From Hyphomonadaceae bacterium (GTDB lineage: Bacteria; Pseudomonadota; Alphaproteobacteria; Caulobacterales; Aquidulcibacteraceae): a DNA stretch of 64,000 nt. Position 1 is the first letter of the stretch, and each line of letters begins with the position of its first letter. This document shows, piece by piece, positions 26,413-36,290 of this stretch. The position numbers were made by a program, and so were the translations under genes. The notes under the pieces were generated by a model. That model had not been told where the DNA came from. It saw only the letters and a program-made list of their open reading frames with translations, and did not search any database. The stretch lies in NCBI GenBank assembly GCA_021731815.1, contig JAKFWO010000026.1:33959-97958 (forward strand). Reading direction: 5' to 3'.

Positions 26413-28032
26413 ATGTCGATTCCTTCCGGCGATTCAGAAGCCCTTGCCCGCGTGCATTCCGCACGTCGGCGAACCTTTGCCATCATCTCCCATCCGGATG
26501 CAGGCAAAACCACGCTCACTGAAAACATCCTGCTGGCCGGCGGTGCCATAAGGCTGGCGGGCGAGGTGAAAGCCCGCGGCGAGACCCGCCGCACCACATC
26601 GGACTGGATGAAGATCGAACGCGAGCGCGGCATTTCCGTGACCGCCTCGGTCATGACTTTCGAATTTGAAGGCAATGTGTTCAATCTGCTCGACACCCCC
26701 GGCCATGAGGATTTTTCCGAGGATACCTATCGCACCCTGACGGCGGCTGATTCGGCGATCATGGTGCTCGATGCGGCCAAGGGGATCGAACCGCGCACCC
26801 TGAAATTGTTCGAAGTGTGCCGGCTGCGCGACATCCCGATCATCACTTTCGTCAACAAGATGGACCGGGAGGCGCTCGACCCGCTCGAACTCATCGATGA
26901 AGTCCAGTCCAAACTCCAGCTCGATGTCGCGCCGCTGATGTGGCCGGCCAGTTCCGGCCAGAGCTTCCGGGGCTGTGTGGATCTTCGGGCACAGGATTTT
27001 CTTGTCTTCCGCAAACCCGCCCATGATGATTCGACCAGTATTCAGGAAACCCGTGTCGCGCTGGATGACGCCGAATTTGCCAATCTGATGAGCGCAAGCG
27101 AGCGCGCGGAATTCGAGGAAGGGGCGGGCCTGGCACGCGACGGGCTGCCGGCATTCGACCTCGGATCCTATCGCGAGGGGCATCTGACGCCGATGCTGTT
27201 TGGCTCCGCGCTGCGGCGTTATGGGGTGCGCGAACTGATCCGCCTGATCGGCGAAATCGCACCCCCGCCACGGCCGCAAAAGGCGGAAGCGGCCGGCAAG
27301 CCGATCGTGCTGTCGGGCGCGGAGAAAGAAGTCTCGGGCTTTGTGTTCAAGATTCAGGCGAATATGGACCCCAATCACCGCGACCGCATCGCCTTTGTCC
27401 GGCTGGCGAGTGGGCGCTTCGCGCGCGGCATGCGGCTCCGGACCCCGACCGGGCGGCAAATCAACATCCATAACCCATTGATGTTCATGGCCCAGGATCG
27501 GGAAATCGCCGAGGAGGCCTATGCCGGCGATGTGATCGGCGTGCCCAATTACGGTGTATTGCGGGTGGGCGATTCCCTGTCGGAAAGCGGTGTGATCCGC
27601 TTTCAGGGCATTCCCAATTTTGCCCCGGAAATCCTGCGCCGCGTGCGGGTTCGCGACCCGCTCAAGGCCAAGCATTTGCGGCGTGCCCTTGAAGGGCTGG
27701 CCGAAGAGGGCGTCACCCAATTGTTCAAGCCGGCTTTGGGGGCCGATCTCATTGTCGGCGCGGTCGGCCCGCTGCAATTCGAGGTGATGAGCGACCGCAT
27801 GGCCAATGAATATAATCTCGAGGTCTTGTTTGAACCCGCCCCCTTTGCCAGTGCGCGCTGGCTGTCGGGCGAACGCGCCGACCTCGAGGCCTTCGCCGAG
27901 AAGAACCGCTCGGCCATGGCGGGGGACGTTGACGATGCGCCGGTTTTCCTCGCCAAAAACAGTTGGGAGATTTCCTACACAATGGAGAAAAACCCGAAAA
28001 TCCGCTTCTCTGCGGTGAAGGAACGGCATTAG
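26413..28032 (+). CDS. prfC: Peptide chain release factor 3
   Basis: 539 residues from ATG 26413. GTPase motifs: G1 HPDAGKTTLTE, a switch region with RGISVTASVM, G3 LLDTPGHEDFSEDTYR, G4 FVNKMDRE. Domains II and III follow (ANMDPNHRDRIAFVRLASGR; GPLQFEVMSDRMANEYNLEV). RF3 recycles RF1/RF2 from the ribosome after termination. The length matches the family. It is transcribed in the same direction as lptG (114 bp apart) and convergent with putA. Confidence 0.97.
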   Translation: MSIPSGDSEALARVHSARRRTFAIISHPDAGKTTLTENILLAGGAIRLAGEVKARGETRRTTSDWMKIERERGISVTASVMTFEFEGNVFNLLDTPGHEDFSEDTYRTLTAADSAIMVLDAAKGIEPRTLKLFEVCRLRDIPIITFVNKMDREALDPLELIDEVQSKLQLDVAPLMWPASSGQSFRGCVDLRAQDFLVFRKPAHDDSTSIQETRVALDDAEFANLMSASERAEFEEGAGLARDGLPAFDLGSYREGHLTPMLFGSALRRYGVRELIRLIGEIAPPPRPQKAEAAGKPIVLSGAEKEVSGFVFKIQANMDPNHRDRIAFVRLASGRFARGMRLRTPTGRQINIHNPLMFMAQDREIAEEAYAGDVIGVPNYGVLRVGDSLSESGVIRFQGIPNFAPEILRRVRVRDPLKAKHLRRALEGLAEEGVTQLFKPALGADLIVGAVGPLQFEVMSDRMANEYNLEVLFEPAPFASARWLSGERADLEAFAEKNRSAMAGDVDDAPVFLAKNSWEISYTMEKNPKIRFSAVKERH

Positions 28033-28075
28033 GACGGGAATTTCCGGGTCGGATGTTATCTCTCAAATGAGTGTT

Positions 28076-28172
28076 GGCGATCGCGCGACAGTTCGTTCAT
28101 CCACGCGCAGTCAATTTTCGTCCCGCGGACGGAGCAATCCATTGTTCTCATGGAAACATTCTTGCGTTGACC
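28076..28172. repeat. Dispersed ~97-bp element, copy 2
   Basis: This copy aligns with 17511-17609 from GGCGAT through G-GT-ACC with about three-quarters identity by eye and two short gaps. Its right end, from 28141, doubles as the left arm of the long palindrome at 28141-28267. The prfC-putA gap (28033-28381) contains no gene and is filled mainly by this element and the palindrome. Confidence 0.7.
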
Positions 28173-28267
28173 GGCAATGTGTCAAGGCCAGAGCCGCTGC
28201 GCGGCGGCCCGAAGGGCCGGCCTTGACACATTTCCGGTCAACGCTATCGTTCCACCATGAAAACAAT
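28141..28267. terminator. Long palindrome between convergent prfC and putA
   Basis: Two ~49-bp arms, 28141-28189 and 28219-28267, are imperfect reverse complements; GCGTTGACCGG and ATGTGTCAAGGCC are matched exactly. The 29-bp centre itself has small hairpins (GCCGCTGCGCGGC; GGCCCGAAGGGCC). Placed between the stops of two converging genes it would form a very stable stem in transcripts of either strand and probably terminates both. It also looks like a former mobile or REP-like repeat. Confidence 0.75.
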
Positions 28268-28381
28268 GCCTTAATGTAACATTCGCCGTGAGCCGTTGCG
28301 CCCGCCCGCGACATGGGCAGTGATTCTTGTCGCACATTCGAAACATTGCCCGGGCGAAAGCGACATGCTGAGCCTCAACAA

Positions 28382-31300
28382 TTACAGGTTCAAAAGCTCC
28401 GGATCGCCCCCCTGGGCCGCGATATTGACGGTCTGGCAGCGTTCGACGGCGAAGCGCGGGAGATAAAAGGGCCCTCCCGCTTTAGGACCGGTTCCGGAAA
28501 GACCCTCGCCGCCAAAGGGCTGTACGCCGACCATCGCCCCGATCATCGAGCGATTGACATAATAATTCCCGGCCGGAACCGCCTCGCGCACCGCTTCGAC
28601 AAAGCTGTCGAGCCGCGTATGCGCCCCCAGCGTCAGGCCAAAGCCCTTGGCAGCCAATTGCGTGCCCGGCCCGCGGAATGGCGCGCCGATATCGTCCGGG
28701 TCATAGCGCAAAATATGCAGGATCGGGCCGAACACTTCCTCATTGATCAGCGAGAGGTCGGGGATTTCCGCCATGAGTGGCGGGAAGAAGCAGGAATCGG
28801 ACGACGTTACCGGCGCGTCGCATTCGAACAGGATCTGCGCGCGTTCCGCCAGAAACGCCCGATGCCGGCGGAGCCTGTCCAGCGCGGCCTCGTCGATCAC
28901 CGGGCCGATATCGGTCTCGGGCCGTGCCGGATCGCCCAGACGCAATTGCGCCATCGCGCCCTTGAGCATGGCGATGATCCCGTCCGCAGTCTCCTGCGGC
29001 AGGAACAGGATGCGCAGCGCCGAACAGCGTTGGCCGGCCGAACCGAAGGCCGAGGCAATGACATCATCGCTCACCTGTTCCTTGAGCGCGGTAGTGTCGA
29101 CAAACATGCCGTTGAGCCCGCCCGTTTCGGCGATCAGGGCGGCGATCGGCCCATCCTTGTCCGCCAGCAGGCGATTGATGGCCCGCGCGCTGGCGCTCGA
29201 ACCCGTAAAGGCACAGCCGGCAATCTCGGGTCGCGCGAGGATGATGCGGCCGGTCTCGGCCCCGCCGGGCAGCAGATGCAGCACATTTTCCGGGACCCCC
29301 GCCCGGTGGAGGAGTGCAACGGCCTCGCCCGCGATCAACGGGGTCTGGGGTGCCGGCTTGGCCAGCACGCAATTGCCGGCCGCAAGCGCGGCCGCCACCT
29401 GGCCCATGAAGATCGCCAGCGGGAAATTCCATGGGCTGACACAGGCAAACACGCCGCGCCCATGCAGGGACAAATGATTGGTTTCGCCTGCCGGGCCGGG
29501 CAGACGTTCCGGGGCCGAAAACAGCCTTTCGGCCTCGCCGGCATAAAAGCGCAGGAAATCGACCGCTTCCCGGATTTCGCCGATCGAATCCGCGAGCGTC
29601 TTGCCGGCTTCTAATGTCGCGAGCGCGAGGAAGCGCTGCGGCGCATCCTCCAGCAGATCGGCGGCGGCGCGCAGAATCTTGCCGCGATGTGCGCCACCCG
29701 CCCGGTCCCAGGCCGGCTGGGCGGCCTTGGCGGCACTGGCGGCGCGCGCAATGGCGGCCTCACTGGCCGGATGCACGATCCCGATTTTCAGGCTGCGATC
29801 ATGGGGCGCGCGGATGGTGATCGCGTTGGCGTCGGCGGTTTCCAATTCATCGCCTTTCGCATGAAGGACCGGAGGGCTGGCGGCCCCAAAACCGGCGATG
29901 GCCTGGCGGAGAAACTCCACATCCCCGGCGGATGAAAGATCGCGCCCGCGCGAATTGCGGCGCCTCGCCCCGAACAAAGAGAGCGGGGCCGGGATACGCG
30001 GATGGCGCCCGGGTCCCGCTTCCAGCAACGTTTGCGGATCCTCCACCACATGATCCACGCCTACCGAATCATCGAGGAAACCGTGTACGAAGGAGGTATT
30101 GGCCCCGTTTTCCAGCAGGCGGCGAACCAGATAAGGCAACAGATCCTCATGCGCGCCGATAGGCGCATAAACCCGCACCGCTTCCGTGCCCTCGGCGGCC
30201 CCATAGAGCGCCTCGCCCATGCCATGCAGGCGCTGGAACTCGTAATCGCGTGCGCCGGCCAAGCTCGCGATTCGGCGGATGGCCGCCAGGGTTCCCGCAT
30301 TATGGGTGGCAAATTGCGGATAGATCGCGCCTGGTGCCGCAAGCATGGCCTGCGCGCACTGCAAAAAAGAATAATCCGTGGCGGATTTTTGCGTCCACAC
30401 CGGAAAGTCCGGCCGGCCCTCCATCTGGGCGCGCTTGATCTCGTAATCCCAATAGGCCCCTTTGACCAGCCGCACCATGAGCCGCCGACCGCTCGCCGCG
30501 CCAAGCGCCACCAGCCCCGCCACCACGCCCGGTGCCCGTTTCTGATAGGCCTGCACGGCAAGCCCCAGCCCGTTCCACCCCGCAAGCTCCGGATCGCGGG
30601 CCAGTGATTCAAACAATTCAAGGCTGAGTACGAGCCGGTCGGCTTCTTCGGCGTCAAAGCAGAAACCGATATCCGCCGCCCTGGCCTTCAGGGCGAGACT
30701 TTTCAGCGCGGGCAGCAATTCCCGTCGGATGCGGTCGGCCTGACGCGCCTCGTACCGGGGATGGAGCGCCGATAATTTCACCGACACGCCCGAGGCCCGG
30801 ACCGGCCCCAGCCCCGCCGATTCTGCGCCGATCCGTTCGATCGCACCGGCATAAGCGACAAAATAATTCTGCGCATCGGCAGCAGTGCGGGCCCCTTCTC
30901 CCAGCATGTCGAAGGAGAAATTGCTGGCCCGCCCGGCGCGGATGGCGGCGGCACCCCGCTTCAGGCCTTCGCCGATATTGCGGCCCAAAACGAATTGTTC
31001 GCCCATGATGCGCATGGCCTGCATCATTGCCGCACGCACGACGGGTTCGCCTGCCTGCGCCACGAGACGGCGCATGAAGCCGCCAATGTCGCGTTCGATC
31101 TCGGGCCCGATCGCCACCAGCCGCCCGGTCAGCATCAGCCCCCAGGTCGAGGCATTGACGAGCAGCGAGGGCGATTTGCCGCGATGGTCGGCCCAATTGC
31201 CGGCCCGGATCTTTTCGGCAATCAGGCGGTCGGCGCTGTCCTCATCGGGCACGCGCAACAAAGCTTCCGCCAGACACATCAGCGCCAGCCCTTCCTTGTT

Positions 31301-31603
31301 GGACAGGCCGAATTCCTCGAGGAAGCTCTCCATCACGCCGCGTTGCCGGGCTCTGGCGCGGGCCCGGACGACGATCTTGCGCGCTTCGGCGAGGATTTCG
31401 CGCCGGTCGGCGGGGCCGAGCGGGGGAACCGCCAGCCGGGCACGGATCAGCATTTCCTCATCGGCGAATTTCAGCGCATCGAGCCCCGCCCAGTCGAGCG
31501 GCCCCTGCGGCGACAGGGCTTTGGGTGCGGCGATGGGATCGGCGATGCCACCCGATGGCGCGAGGGCGGCGGCGGAGGCGGAGGAGGGAGAAGAATTGGG
31601 CAT
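28382..31603 (-). CDS. putA: PutA, bifunctional proline dehydrogenase / delta-1-pyrroline-5-carboxylate dehydrogenase
   Basis: 1073 residues from ATG 31603. The proline dehydrogenase barrel spans roughly residues 150-480 (SVKLSALHPRYEARQADRIR; YQKRAPGVVAGLVALGAASG; LMVRLVKGAYWDYEIKRAQ). The aldehyde dehydrogenase part starts near residue 580 (FACVSPWNFPLAIFMGQVAA; GSSASARAINRLLADKDG; catalytic Glu in IAETGGLNGMFVD, catalytic Cys in GSAGQRCSALRI). It oxidises proline to glutamate, feeding electrons to the respiratory chain. The ribbon-helix-helix repressor domain of E. coli PutA is absent, so it probably does not regulate its own gene. Confidence 0.97.
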   Translation of the reverse strand: MPNSSPSSASAAALAPSGGIADPIAAPKALSPQGPLDWAGLDALKFADEEMLIRARLAVPPLGPADRREILAEARKIVVRARARARQRGVMESFLEEFGLSNKEGLALMCLAEALLRVPDEDSADRLIAEKIRAGNWADHRGKSPSLLVNASTWGLMLTGRLVAIGPEIERDIGGFMRRLVAQAGEPVVRAAMMQAMRIMGEQFVLGRNIGEGLKRGAAAIRAGRASNFSFDMLGEGARTAADAQNYFVAYAGAIERIGAESAGLGPVRASGVSVKLSALHPRYEARQADRIRRELLPALKSLALKARAADIGFCFDAEEADRLVLSLELFESLARDPELAGWNGLGLAVQAYQKRAPGVVAGLVALGAASGRRLMVRLVKGAYWDYEIKRAQMEGRPDFPVWTQKSATDYSFLQCAQAMLAAPGAIYPQFATHNAGTLAAIRRIASLAGARDYEFQRLHGMGEALYGAAEGTEAVRVYAPIGAHEDLLPYLVRRLLENGANTSFVHGFLDDSVGVDHVVEDPQTLLEAGPGRHPRIPAPLSLFGARRRNSRGRDLSSAGDVEFLRQAIAGFGAASPPVLHAKGDELETADANAITIRAPHDRSLKIGIVHPASEAAIARAASAAKAAQPAWDRAGGAHRGKILRAAADLLEDAPQRFLALATLEAGKTLADSIGEIREAVDFLRFYAGEAERLFSAPERLPGPAGETNHLSLHGRGVFACVSPWNFPLAIFMGQVAAALAAGNCVLAKPAPQTPLIAGEAVALLHRAGVPENVLHLLPGGAETGRIILARPEIAGCAFTGSSASARAINRLLADKDGPIAALIAETGGLNGMFVDTTALKEQVSDDVIASAFGSAGQRCSALRILFLPQETADGIIAMLKGAMAQLRLGDPARPETDIGPVIDEAALDRLRRHRAFLAERAQILFECDAPVTSSDSCFFPPLMAEIPDLSLINEEVFGPILHILRYDPDDIGAPFRGPGTQLAAKGFGLTLGAHTRLDSFVEAVREAVPAGNYYVNRSMIGAMVGVQPFGGEGLSGTGPKAGGPFYLPRFAVERCQTVNIAAQGGDPELLNL

Positions 31604-31692
31604 GACGGCGCTCCGATGGGACGCGCCAATCGTTCAGGATCGGCACCCGGCGATCAAACGCCAATTCGTGGGAATAAGGATTCCAATTTTCA

Positions 31693-31733
31693 GGGAAGAT
31701 TTCCCGAGAAATCCGGGATTCAATCCGGATTTC
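31693..31733. promoter_or_regulatory. Two adjacent hairpins between fur and putA
   Basis: GGGAA-GAT-TTCCC (31693-31705) is followed by a perfect 9-bp stem GAAATCCGG (31708-31716) and CCGGATTTC (31725-31733). They lie between the fur stop (31773) and the putA start (31603), both on the minus strand. They may terminate fur transcripts or be operator sites for putA; the sequence does not tell which. GGAAT-AAGG-ATTCC just to the left is a third small inverted repeat. Confidence 0.45.
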
Positions 31734-31772
31734 GGATAAATCGTGCCGCGCCTCCGGAACCATTTCCCGGGA

Positions 31773-32231
31773 TCATTCGTCGTCGATCGGCATGCCATAG
31801 AGTTCGAGCTTGTGGCCGACCAGTGTGAAGCCCAGACGCCGCGCGATTTCTTCCTGCAAGCGTTCGATTTCGGGGTCCATGAATTCGATGACGCGACCGC
31901 TGCGCAGATCGATCAGATGGTCATGGTGCTCTTCGGGGGTTTCCTCATAGCGCGAGCGGCCATCCATGAAATCATGGCGGGTGAGGATGCCCGCTTCCTC
32001 GAACAATCGCACGGTGCGGTAGACGGTGGCGATTGAAATCTCGGAATCCACTTCCGCCGAGCGCCGGTGCAATTCCTCGACATCCGGGTGGTCGCGCGCT
32101 TCCGACAGGATCCGAGCGATGATGCGCCGCTGATCGGTCATGCGCATGCCCTTTTCGATGCATAATTGCTCGATCCGGCCGGTGCCGGCACTGGCAGAGT
32201 GGGTGGATTTGGGCTCGGTTACTCGATCCAT
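31773..32231 (-). CDS. fur: Fur-family metalloregulator, Mur-like (no CxxC)
   Basis: 152 residues from ATG 32231. Winged-helix N-terminus (MRMTDQRRIIARILSEARDH; ISIATVYRTVRLFEEAGIL) and metal/dimerisation domain (EETPEEHHDHLIDLRSGRVI then EFMDPEIERLQEEIARRLGF). The CxxC structural zinc motif that follows the HHDH region in E. coli Fur is replaced by DLRSG, as in alphaproteobacterial Fur/Mur proteins, several of which respond to manganese. Irr is less likely: no haem regulatory motif is seen. Its own gene is followed by two hairpins. Confidence 0.9.
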   Translation of the reverse strand: MDRVTEPKSTHSASAGTGRIEQLCIEKGMRMTDQRRIIARILSEARDHPDVEELHRRSAEVDSEISIATVYRTVRLFEEAGILTRHDFMDGRSRYEETPEEHHDHLIDLRSGRVIEFMDPEIERLQEEIARRLGFTLVGHKLELYGMPIDDE

Positions 32232-32370
32232 GACGCTCTCCCGACAGCGCGTCATTATGGCGCGGTCGCGCATTCTTGTCGAGAAAACTTCGCGCAGGAG
32301 TTCACGGGGTGAAGGCGGGGCGCTGAGGCCGAAACCCCGCGTGCTGGAACAGGTCCCGTCTGCCAAAACC

Positions 32371-33144
32371 TCATTTCGGCAGAATGATTTCACGCTGCAC
32401 GGAATAGCGCTTCACCCCGTCATCGGTCCCCGAAGCTGTCCGAACCGGCGGGGGTGCGGGCAGTGTCACAATTGGCGCGGCAGCCGGAACCTGAGCGACG
32501 GCAGGAGCCGGAACCTGCGCTGCGACCTGCGCCGGTGCCGGCGCGCGATCGCCCATCAGCCCGAGCTTTACCAGCCCCTCAATGGTCACCAGATCGACAT
32601 CGGCGACGCCATTGGCGCGCTGAAAGCCGGCAAAGGCGGTCCTTGTCGGGGCGGCCCATACGCCCTTGGGCGAGCCTTGCAGAAAGCCTTTCGCTATCAG
32701 CGCGGTCTCGATATCCCTGATCCGACTGGAGGTCAGTTCCGCCGCACAGAGCACGGAAACCTCGCGTTCAATGGTCACCGGGGCGGGAATGGTCTCGATA
32801 CGCTCGGGCACGACCACGACATCGCGTTCCACGATCCGCCGGCGCGCCGGGCCCGGGACCAGATAATAGATCCCGCCATCATGCGGATCGACCCGGAACA
32901 CCGCCGACAGGCGCCGCGTATCGCTGCGCTTCCATTCGGGAACCCCGGCCTCGGTGGCAATCTCGACGCGCTGTTTCTCATAGACCGCCGGGATGATCCG
33001 GGTTTGCGGTCCGGTGGACTGGGCGGCTGCCACGCGCGCCAGACAGGTCAGGGCGGGTGGCGTGCCGGCGGCGGATGCGGTCGCATCGGCCGGGCCGGCG
33101 GCGAATATCAGGGCTGCGAAGATGAAACCGGGGCGCGACAACAT
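32371..33144 (-). CDS. Secreted protein with a peptidoglycan-binding-like domain
   Basis: 257 residues from ATG 33144. A signal peptide (GFIFAALIFAAGPADA) precedes a region with EKQRVEIATEAGVPEWKRSD and DPHDGGIYYLVPGPARRRIV that I do not recognise. At about residues 155-215 comes a helical segment (SRIRDIETALIAKGFLQGS, VWAAPTRTAFAGFQRANG and TIEGLVKLGL) typical of PG_binding_1 domains. The C-terminus is Ala/Pro-rich. Probably a periplasmic or envelope protein. It is followed by the divergent nudC across a 268-bp gap. Confidence 0.65.
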   Translation of the reverse strand: MLSRPGFIFAALIFAAGPADATASAAGTPPALTCLARVAAAQSTGPQTRIIPAVYEKQRVEIATEAGVPEWKRSDTRRLSAVFRVDPHDGGIYYLVPGPARRRIVERDVVVVPERIETIPAPVTIEREVSVLCAAELTSSRIRDIETALIAKGFLQGSPKGVWAAPTRTAFAGFQRANGVADVDLVTIEGLVKLGLMGDRAPAPAQVAAQVPAPAVAQVPAAAPIVTLPAPPPVRTASGTDDGVKRYSVQREIILPK

Positions 33145-33412
33145 CAATTCCAATCCGTTAAACTATTTCGCCGGCGACAGAATGAAGTCCCATTCCGGGA
33201 TGCCTGTCGCGCAATGTATCAAAATGACGCAATGCCACGGCAAGCAGCCTTTGGGGATTGGAGGGCAATCCGGATGCCTTCCAAGACATACCTGCAAGGG
33301 ACATGCCTTTCCTGGCGGCGTGAAAACCGTTGCGGATCCTGCAATCCTTGTGTGGTTATGTGCCCTGGTACGATATATGTCATTGAAAATATTTTGACGC
33401 AGGGGATGGGGC

Positions 33413-34405
33413 ATGGCCAGGGATGATCCAGCCGCTTTCCGGCGCTGGGCGGAAGCCGCGCGGGCGCGCGCCGATTTCGCAGCGCTCGGTTTTGTTGGCA
33501 ATCCCCTCAACCGCGCCGCCGAAAAGCGCAATGACCGGGATTTCATCGCCCTGGCACTGGCCGATCCCGGGGCCCAAATCCTCGCTTTTCACCAACTCGC
33601 GCCCATGTTTGCGCTGGCGGGGCCCGGTCATCATGGATCCAGCGCGGAATTATTGTGGCTCGGGCCGACGGCGCGCGTGCTGGCACCGCGCGCCGAGCCG
33701 ATCTTTCTCGGCCTTGATGCGCAAGCCCGCCCGCATTTTGCGCTGGATTTCGGCCGGCGCTTTGCGCTCGGGGAATCGCCGCTCGCCGGGCTCGGCGATT
33801 TTTTCGATCTGCGCGCGGCCGCCGGCCGCATGACCTCCGAATCCTCGGCCATTGCCGGAACGGCGCGCGCACTCATCGACTGGCACGCGCGCCATATGTT
33901 CTGTGCCCGCTGTGGGGCGGAATCGCAGGTGGCCTCGGCGGGCTGGAAGCGCATCTGCCCGTCCTGCGAGGCCGAGCATTTTCCCCGCGTCGATCCCGTG
34001 GCGATCATGCTCGCCGTGCATGGGGAATTTTGCCTGCTCGGCCGCCAGGCCCGCTTTCCGCCCGGAATTTTCTCGGCACTGGCGGGCTTTGTCGAACCGG
34101 GCGAAACCGTGGAAGAAGCCTGCCAGCGCGAATTATTCGAGGAAGCGGGGCTGCGTACAGGCGCGCCCGTCGCCTTGTTCGGGCAATTCTGGCCATTTCC
34201 GTCCTCGCTGATGCTGGGGCTGGTGGCACCCGCCGACGGGATGGATCTCGTGATCGACCGCGAGGAGCTCGAGGATGCGCGCTGGTTCTCCCGGGCCGAG
34301 ACACTCGCCATGCTGGCCGGTGCGGGTCAGGGCTTCGGGGTGCCGCCGCCAATGGCCGCCGCCCACCACCTCATCCGGATCTGGGCCGAAAACCCGATCG
34401 GATGA
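33413..34405 (+). CDS. nudC: NudC, NADH pyrophosphatase / RNA deNADding enzyme
   Basis: 330 residues from ATG 33413. The zinc ribbon has the two CxxC pairs in FCARCGAESQVASAGWKRIC and CPSCEAEHFPR. The Nudix box is GFVEPGETVEEACQRELFEE followed by AGL, matching GX5EX7REUXEEXGU. The NudC signature SQPWPFPxS is present as FGQFWPFPSS. The enzyme hydrolyses NADH and removes NAD caps from RNA. Convergent with dapD (48 bp between stops). Confidence 0.95.
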   Translation: MARDDPAAFRRWAEAARARADFAALGFVGNPLNRAAEKRNDRDFIALALADPGAQILAFHQLAPMFALAGPGHHGSSAELLWLGPTARVLAPRAEPIFLGLDAQARPHFALDFGRRFALGESPLAGLGDFFDLRAAAGRMTSESSAIAGTARALIDWHARHMFCARCGAESQVASAGWKRICPSCEAEHFPRVDPVAIMLAVHGEFCLLGRQARFPPGIFSALAGFVEPGETVEEACQRELFEEAGLRTGAPVALFGQFWPFPSSLMLGLVAPADGMDLVIDREELEDARWFSRAETLAMLAGAGQGFGVPPPMAAAHHLIRIWAENPIG

Positions 34406-34453
34406 GCCGTTGCGTGACCGGGTGCCATGCCTTCGGGGATAAATCCGCCCGCC

Positions 34454-35320
34454 TCAATCCCGCAAGAGCGCGTTGATCGCGGTTTTGGCGCGCGTCCGCT
34501 CGTCCACCGTTTTGACGATCACCGCGCAATAGAGGCTGGGCCCACCGGCCGGATCGGGCAGGGCTCCGGGAACCACCACCGAAAAGGCGGGTACCTCGCC
34601 GATATGAACCTGACCACTCGCGCGGTTGACGATTTTCGTTCCGGATCCGATATAGACGCCCATCGACAGCACTGCCCCGCGCCGCACGATCACGCCCTCC
34701 ACCACTTCCGAGCGCGCGCCGATGAACACATCGTCCTCGATGATCACCGGATTGGCCTGAAGTGGCTCCAGCACGCCGCCAATTCCCACGCCGCCCGACA
34801 GATGGACATTGGCTCCGATCTGCGCGCAGGAACCGACCGTCGCCCAGCCATCGACCATGGAATTGGGTCCGACATGGGCTCCGATATTGACGAAAGACGG
34901 CATCAGCACCACGCCCGCGCCAATGAAGGCCCCGCGCCGCACCACGGAGCCCGGCACCGCCCGGAATCCGGCTTGCGCAAATTGTTCGGCTCCCCAGGTC
35001 GCGGTCTTGAGCGGGACCTTGTCCCAGGCCGGCGCGAAATTATTCTCCGCCGGAGATCCCTGCCCGATCAGGCGATTGGCCTCCAGCCGGAAGGACAGGA
35101 GCACCGCCATTTTGAGCCAGGAATTGACCCGCCATCCCGTTTCGGCCGCCTGGTCAGGCTCGGCCACACGCAGCGCGCCCGAATCGAGCATGGCCAGCGC
35201 CGCGTTGACCGCTTCGCGCAACGGGCCCTGCGTGTCGGGTGTCAGTGTGTCGGGTGTCAGTGTGTCGCGCGCGGCCCATGCCGCTTCGATGACATGCTGC
35301 AATTGATCTGTCTGATGCAT
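34454..35320 (-). CDS. dapD: Tetrahydrodipicolinate N-succinyltransferase
   Basis: 288 residues from ATG 35320 ([15 protein letters not shown]). Left-handed beta-helix hexapeptide repeats are obvious ([60 protein letters not shown]). It transfers succinate from succinyl-CoA in the lysine/diaminopimelate pathway. A duplicated TLTPD at about residues 20-30, encoded by a 15-bp repeat, makes it slightly longer than most DapD proteins. Confidence 0.97.
   Translation of the reverse strand: MHQTDQLQHVIEAAWAARDTLTPDTLTPDTQGPLREAVNAALAMLDSGALRVAEPDQAAETGWRVNSWLKMAVLLSFRLEANRLIGQGSPAENNFAPAWDKVPLKTATWGAEQFAQAGFRAVPGSVVRRGAFIGAGVVLMPSFVNIGAHVGPNSMVDGWATVGSCAQIGANVHLSGGVGIGGVLEPLQANPVIIEDDVFIGARSEVVEGVIVRRGAVLSMGVYIGSGTKIVNRASGQVHIGEVPAFSVVVPGALPDPAGGPSLYCAVIVKTVDERTRAKTAINALLRD
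35232..35261 (-). repeat. 15-bp tandem duplication inside dapD
   Basis: GTGTCGGGTGTCAGT occurs at 35232-35246 and 35247-35261, with a partial third copy after. It encodes repeated TLTPD in the N-terminal helical part of DapD, keeping the frame. Confidence 0.9.
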
Positions 35321-35492
35321 TTTGGTTTCCGAAAATGTCGGGGCAGGAGGCGATAGTGATGCCGGATTCGGAAGGGCACGAAGCATGCCCGGAAGGATGG
35401 TCGGGCGTCTCTGGATGGCAATCCCCGGATCGGACGGGTACAATGGTCAAGGCCGTGTCTCTTGAATTCCGCACCGATCGGGTCCTTCGACT

Positions 35493-36290
35493 TTAGATCA
35501 GTCCCGCGAGCGGCGAGGAAGGATCGGCATAACGCTTCTTTCCGATCCGCCCGGCGAGATAGGCCTCGCGCCCTGCGATTACCGCATGCTTCATGGCGCG
35601 CGCCATGCGCACCGGTTCACGCGCGCCGGCGATGGCGGTATTCATCAGCACGCCATCCGCCCCCAGTTCCATGGCGATGGCAGCATCCGACGCCGTGCCG
35701 ACGCCGGCATCGACGATTACCGGAACCCGGCATTGCTCGACGATCAGGCGGATATTGACCGGATTCATGATGCCGAGCCCCGAACCGATCAGCGAACCCA
35801 GAGGCATGATCGCCGAACAACCGACATCTTCAAGCTTGCGGGCAAAAACGGGGTCGTCATTGGTATAGACAAGGACCTGAAAACCTTCGGCAATGAGGAC
35901 TTTGGCGGCTTTCAGCGTCTCTTCGAGATCGGGATAGAGCGTTTTCTGGTCGGCCAGCACCTCGAGCTTGACGAGGGTCCAGTCGCCCGCCTCACGCGCC
36001 AGACGCAGCGTGCGCAGGGCTTCCTCCGCCGTGAAACAGCCGGCAGTGTTGGGCAAAAATATGTGGGTCGCCGGATCGACGAAATCCACCAGCCGCGGGG
36101 CCGAAGGATCGGCGAGATTGACCCGGCGCACGGCGACCGTCACGATTTCTGCGCCCGATGCCGCAATGGCCGCAGCAGTTTCGGTGAAATCCTTGTATTT
36201 TCCGGTACCGACAATGAGCCGGGACGAAAATTTGCGCCCGGCAATGGTCAGGCTGTCTGCATGGGTGCCAGTGTTGGTCGGAGAATTCAT
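35493..36290 (-). CDS. thiG: Thiazole synthase ThiG
   Basis: 265 residues from ATG 36290; this ATG overlaps the thiS stop by one base. TIM barrel with [20 protein letters not shown], the Schiff-base Lys in [20 protein letters not shown], the phosphate loop [18 protein letters not shown], and [20 protein letters not shown]. It builds the thiazole ring of thiamine from deoxyxylulose phosphate, dehydroglycine and ThiS thiocarboxylate. Cotranscribed with thiS and probably hpt. Confidence 0.96.
   Translation of the reverse strand: MNSPTNTGTHADSLTIAGRKFSSRLIVGTGKYKDFTETAAAIAASGAEIVTVAVRRVNLADPSAPRLVDFVDPATHIFLPNTAGCFTAEEALRTLRLAREAGDWTLVKLEVLADQKTLYPDLEETLKAAKVLIAEGFQVLVYTNDDPVFARKLEDVGCSAIMPLGSLIGSGLGIMNPVNIRLIVEQCRVPVIVDAGVGTASDAAIAMELGADGVLMNTAIAGAREPVRMARAMKHAVIAGREAYLAGRIGKKRYADPSSPLAGLI

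Noticed and set aside
28067..28335. Two short open frames on opposite strands with similar proteins
   Set aside because: Their similarity is explained by the palindrome at 28141-28267; neither has a ribosome site.
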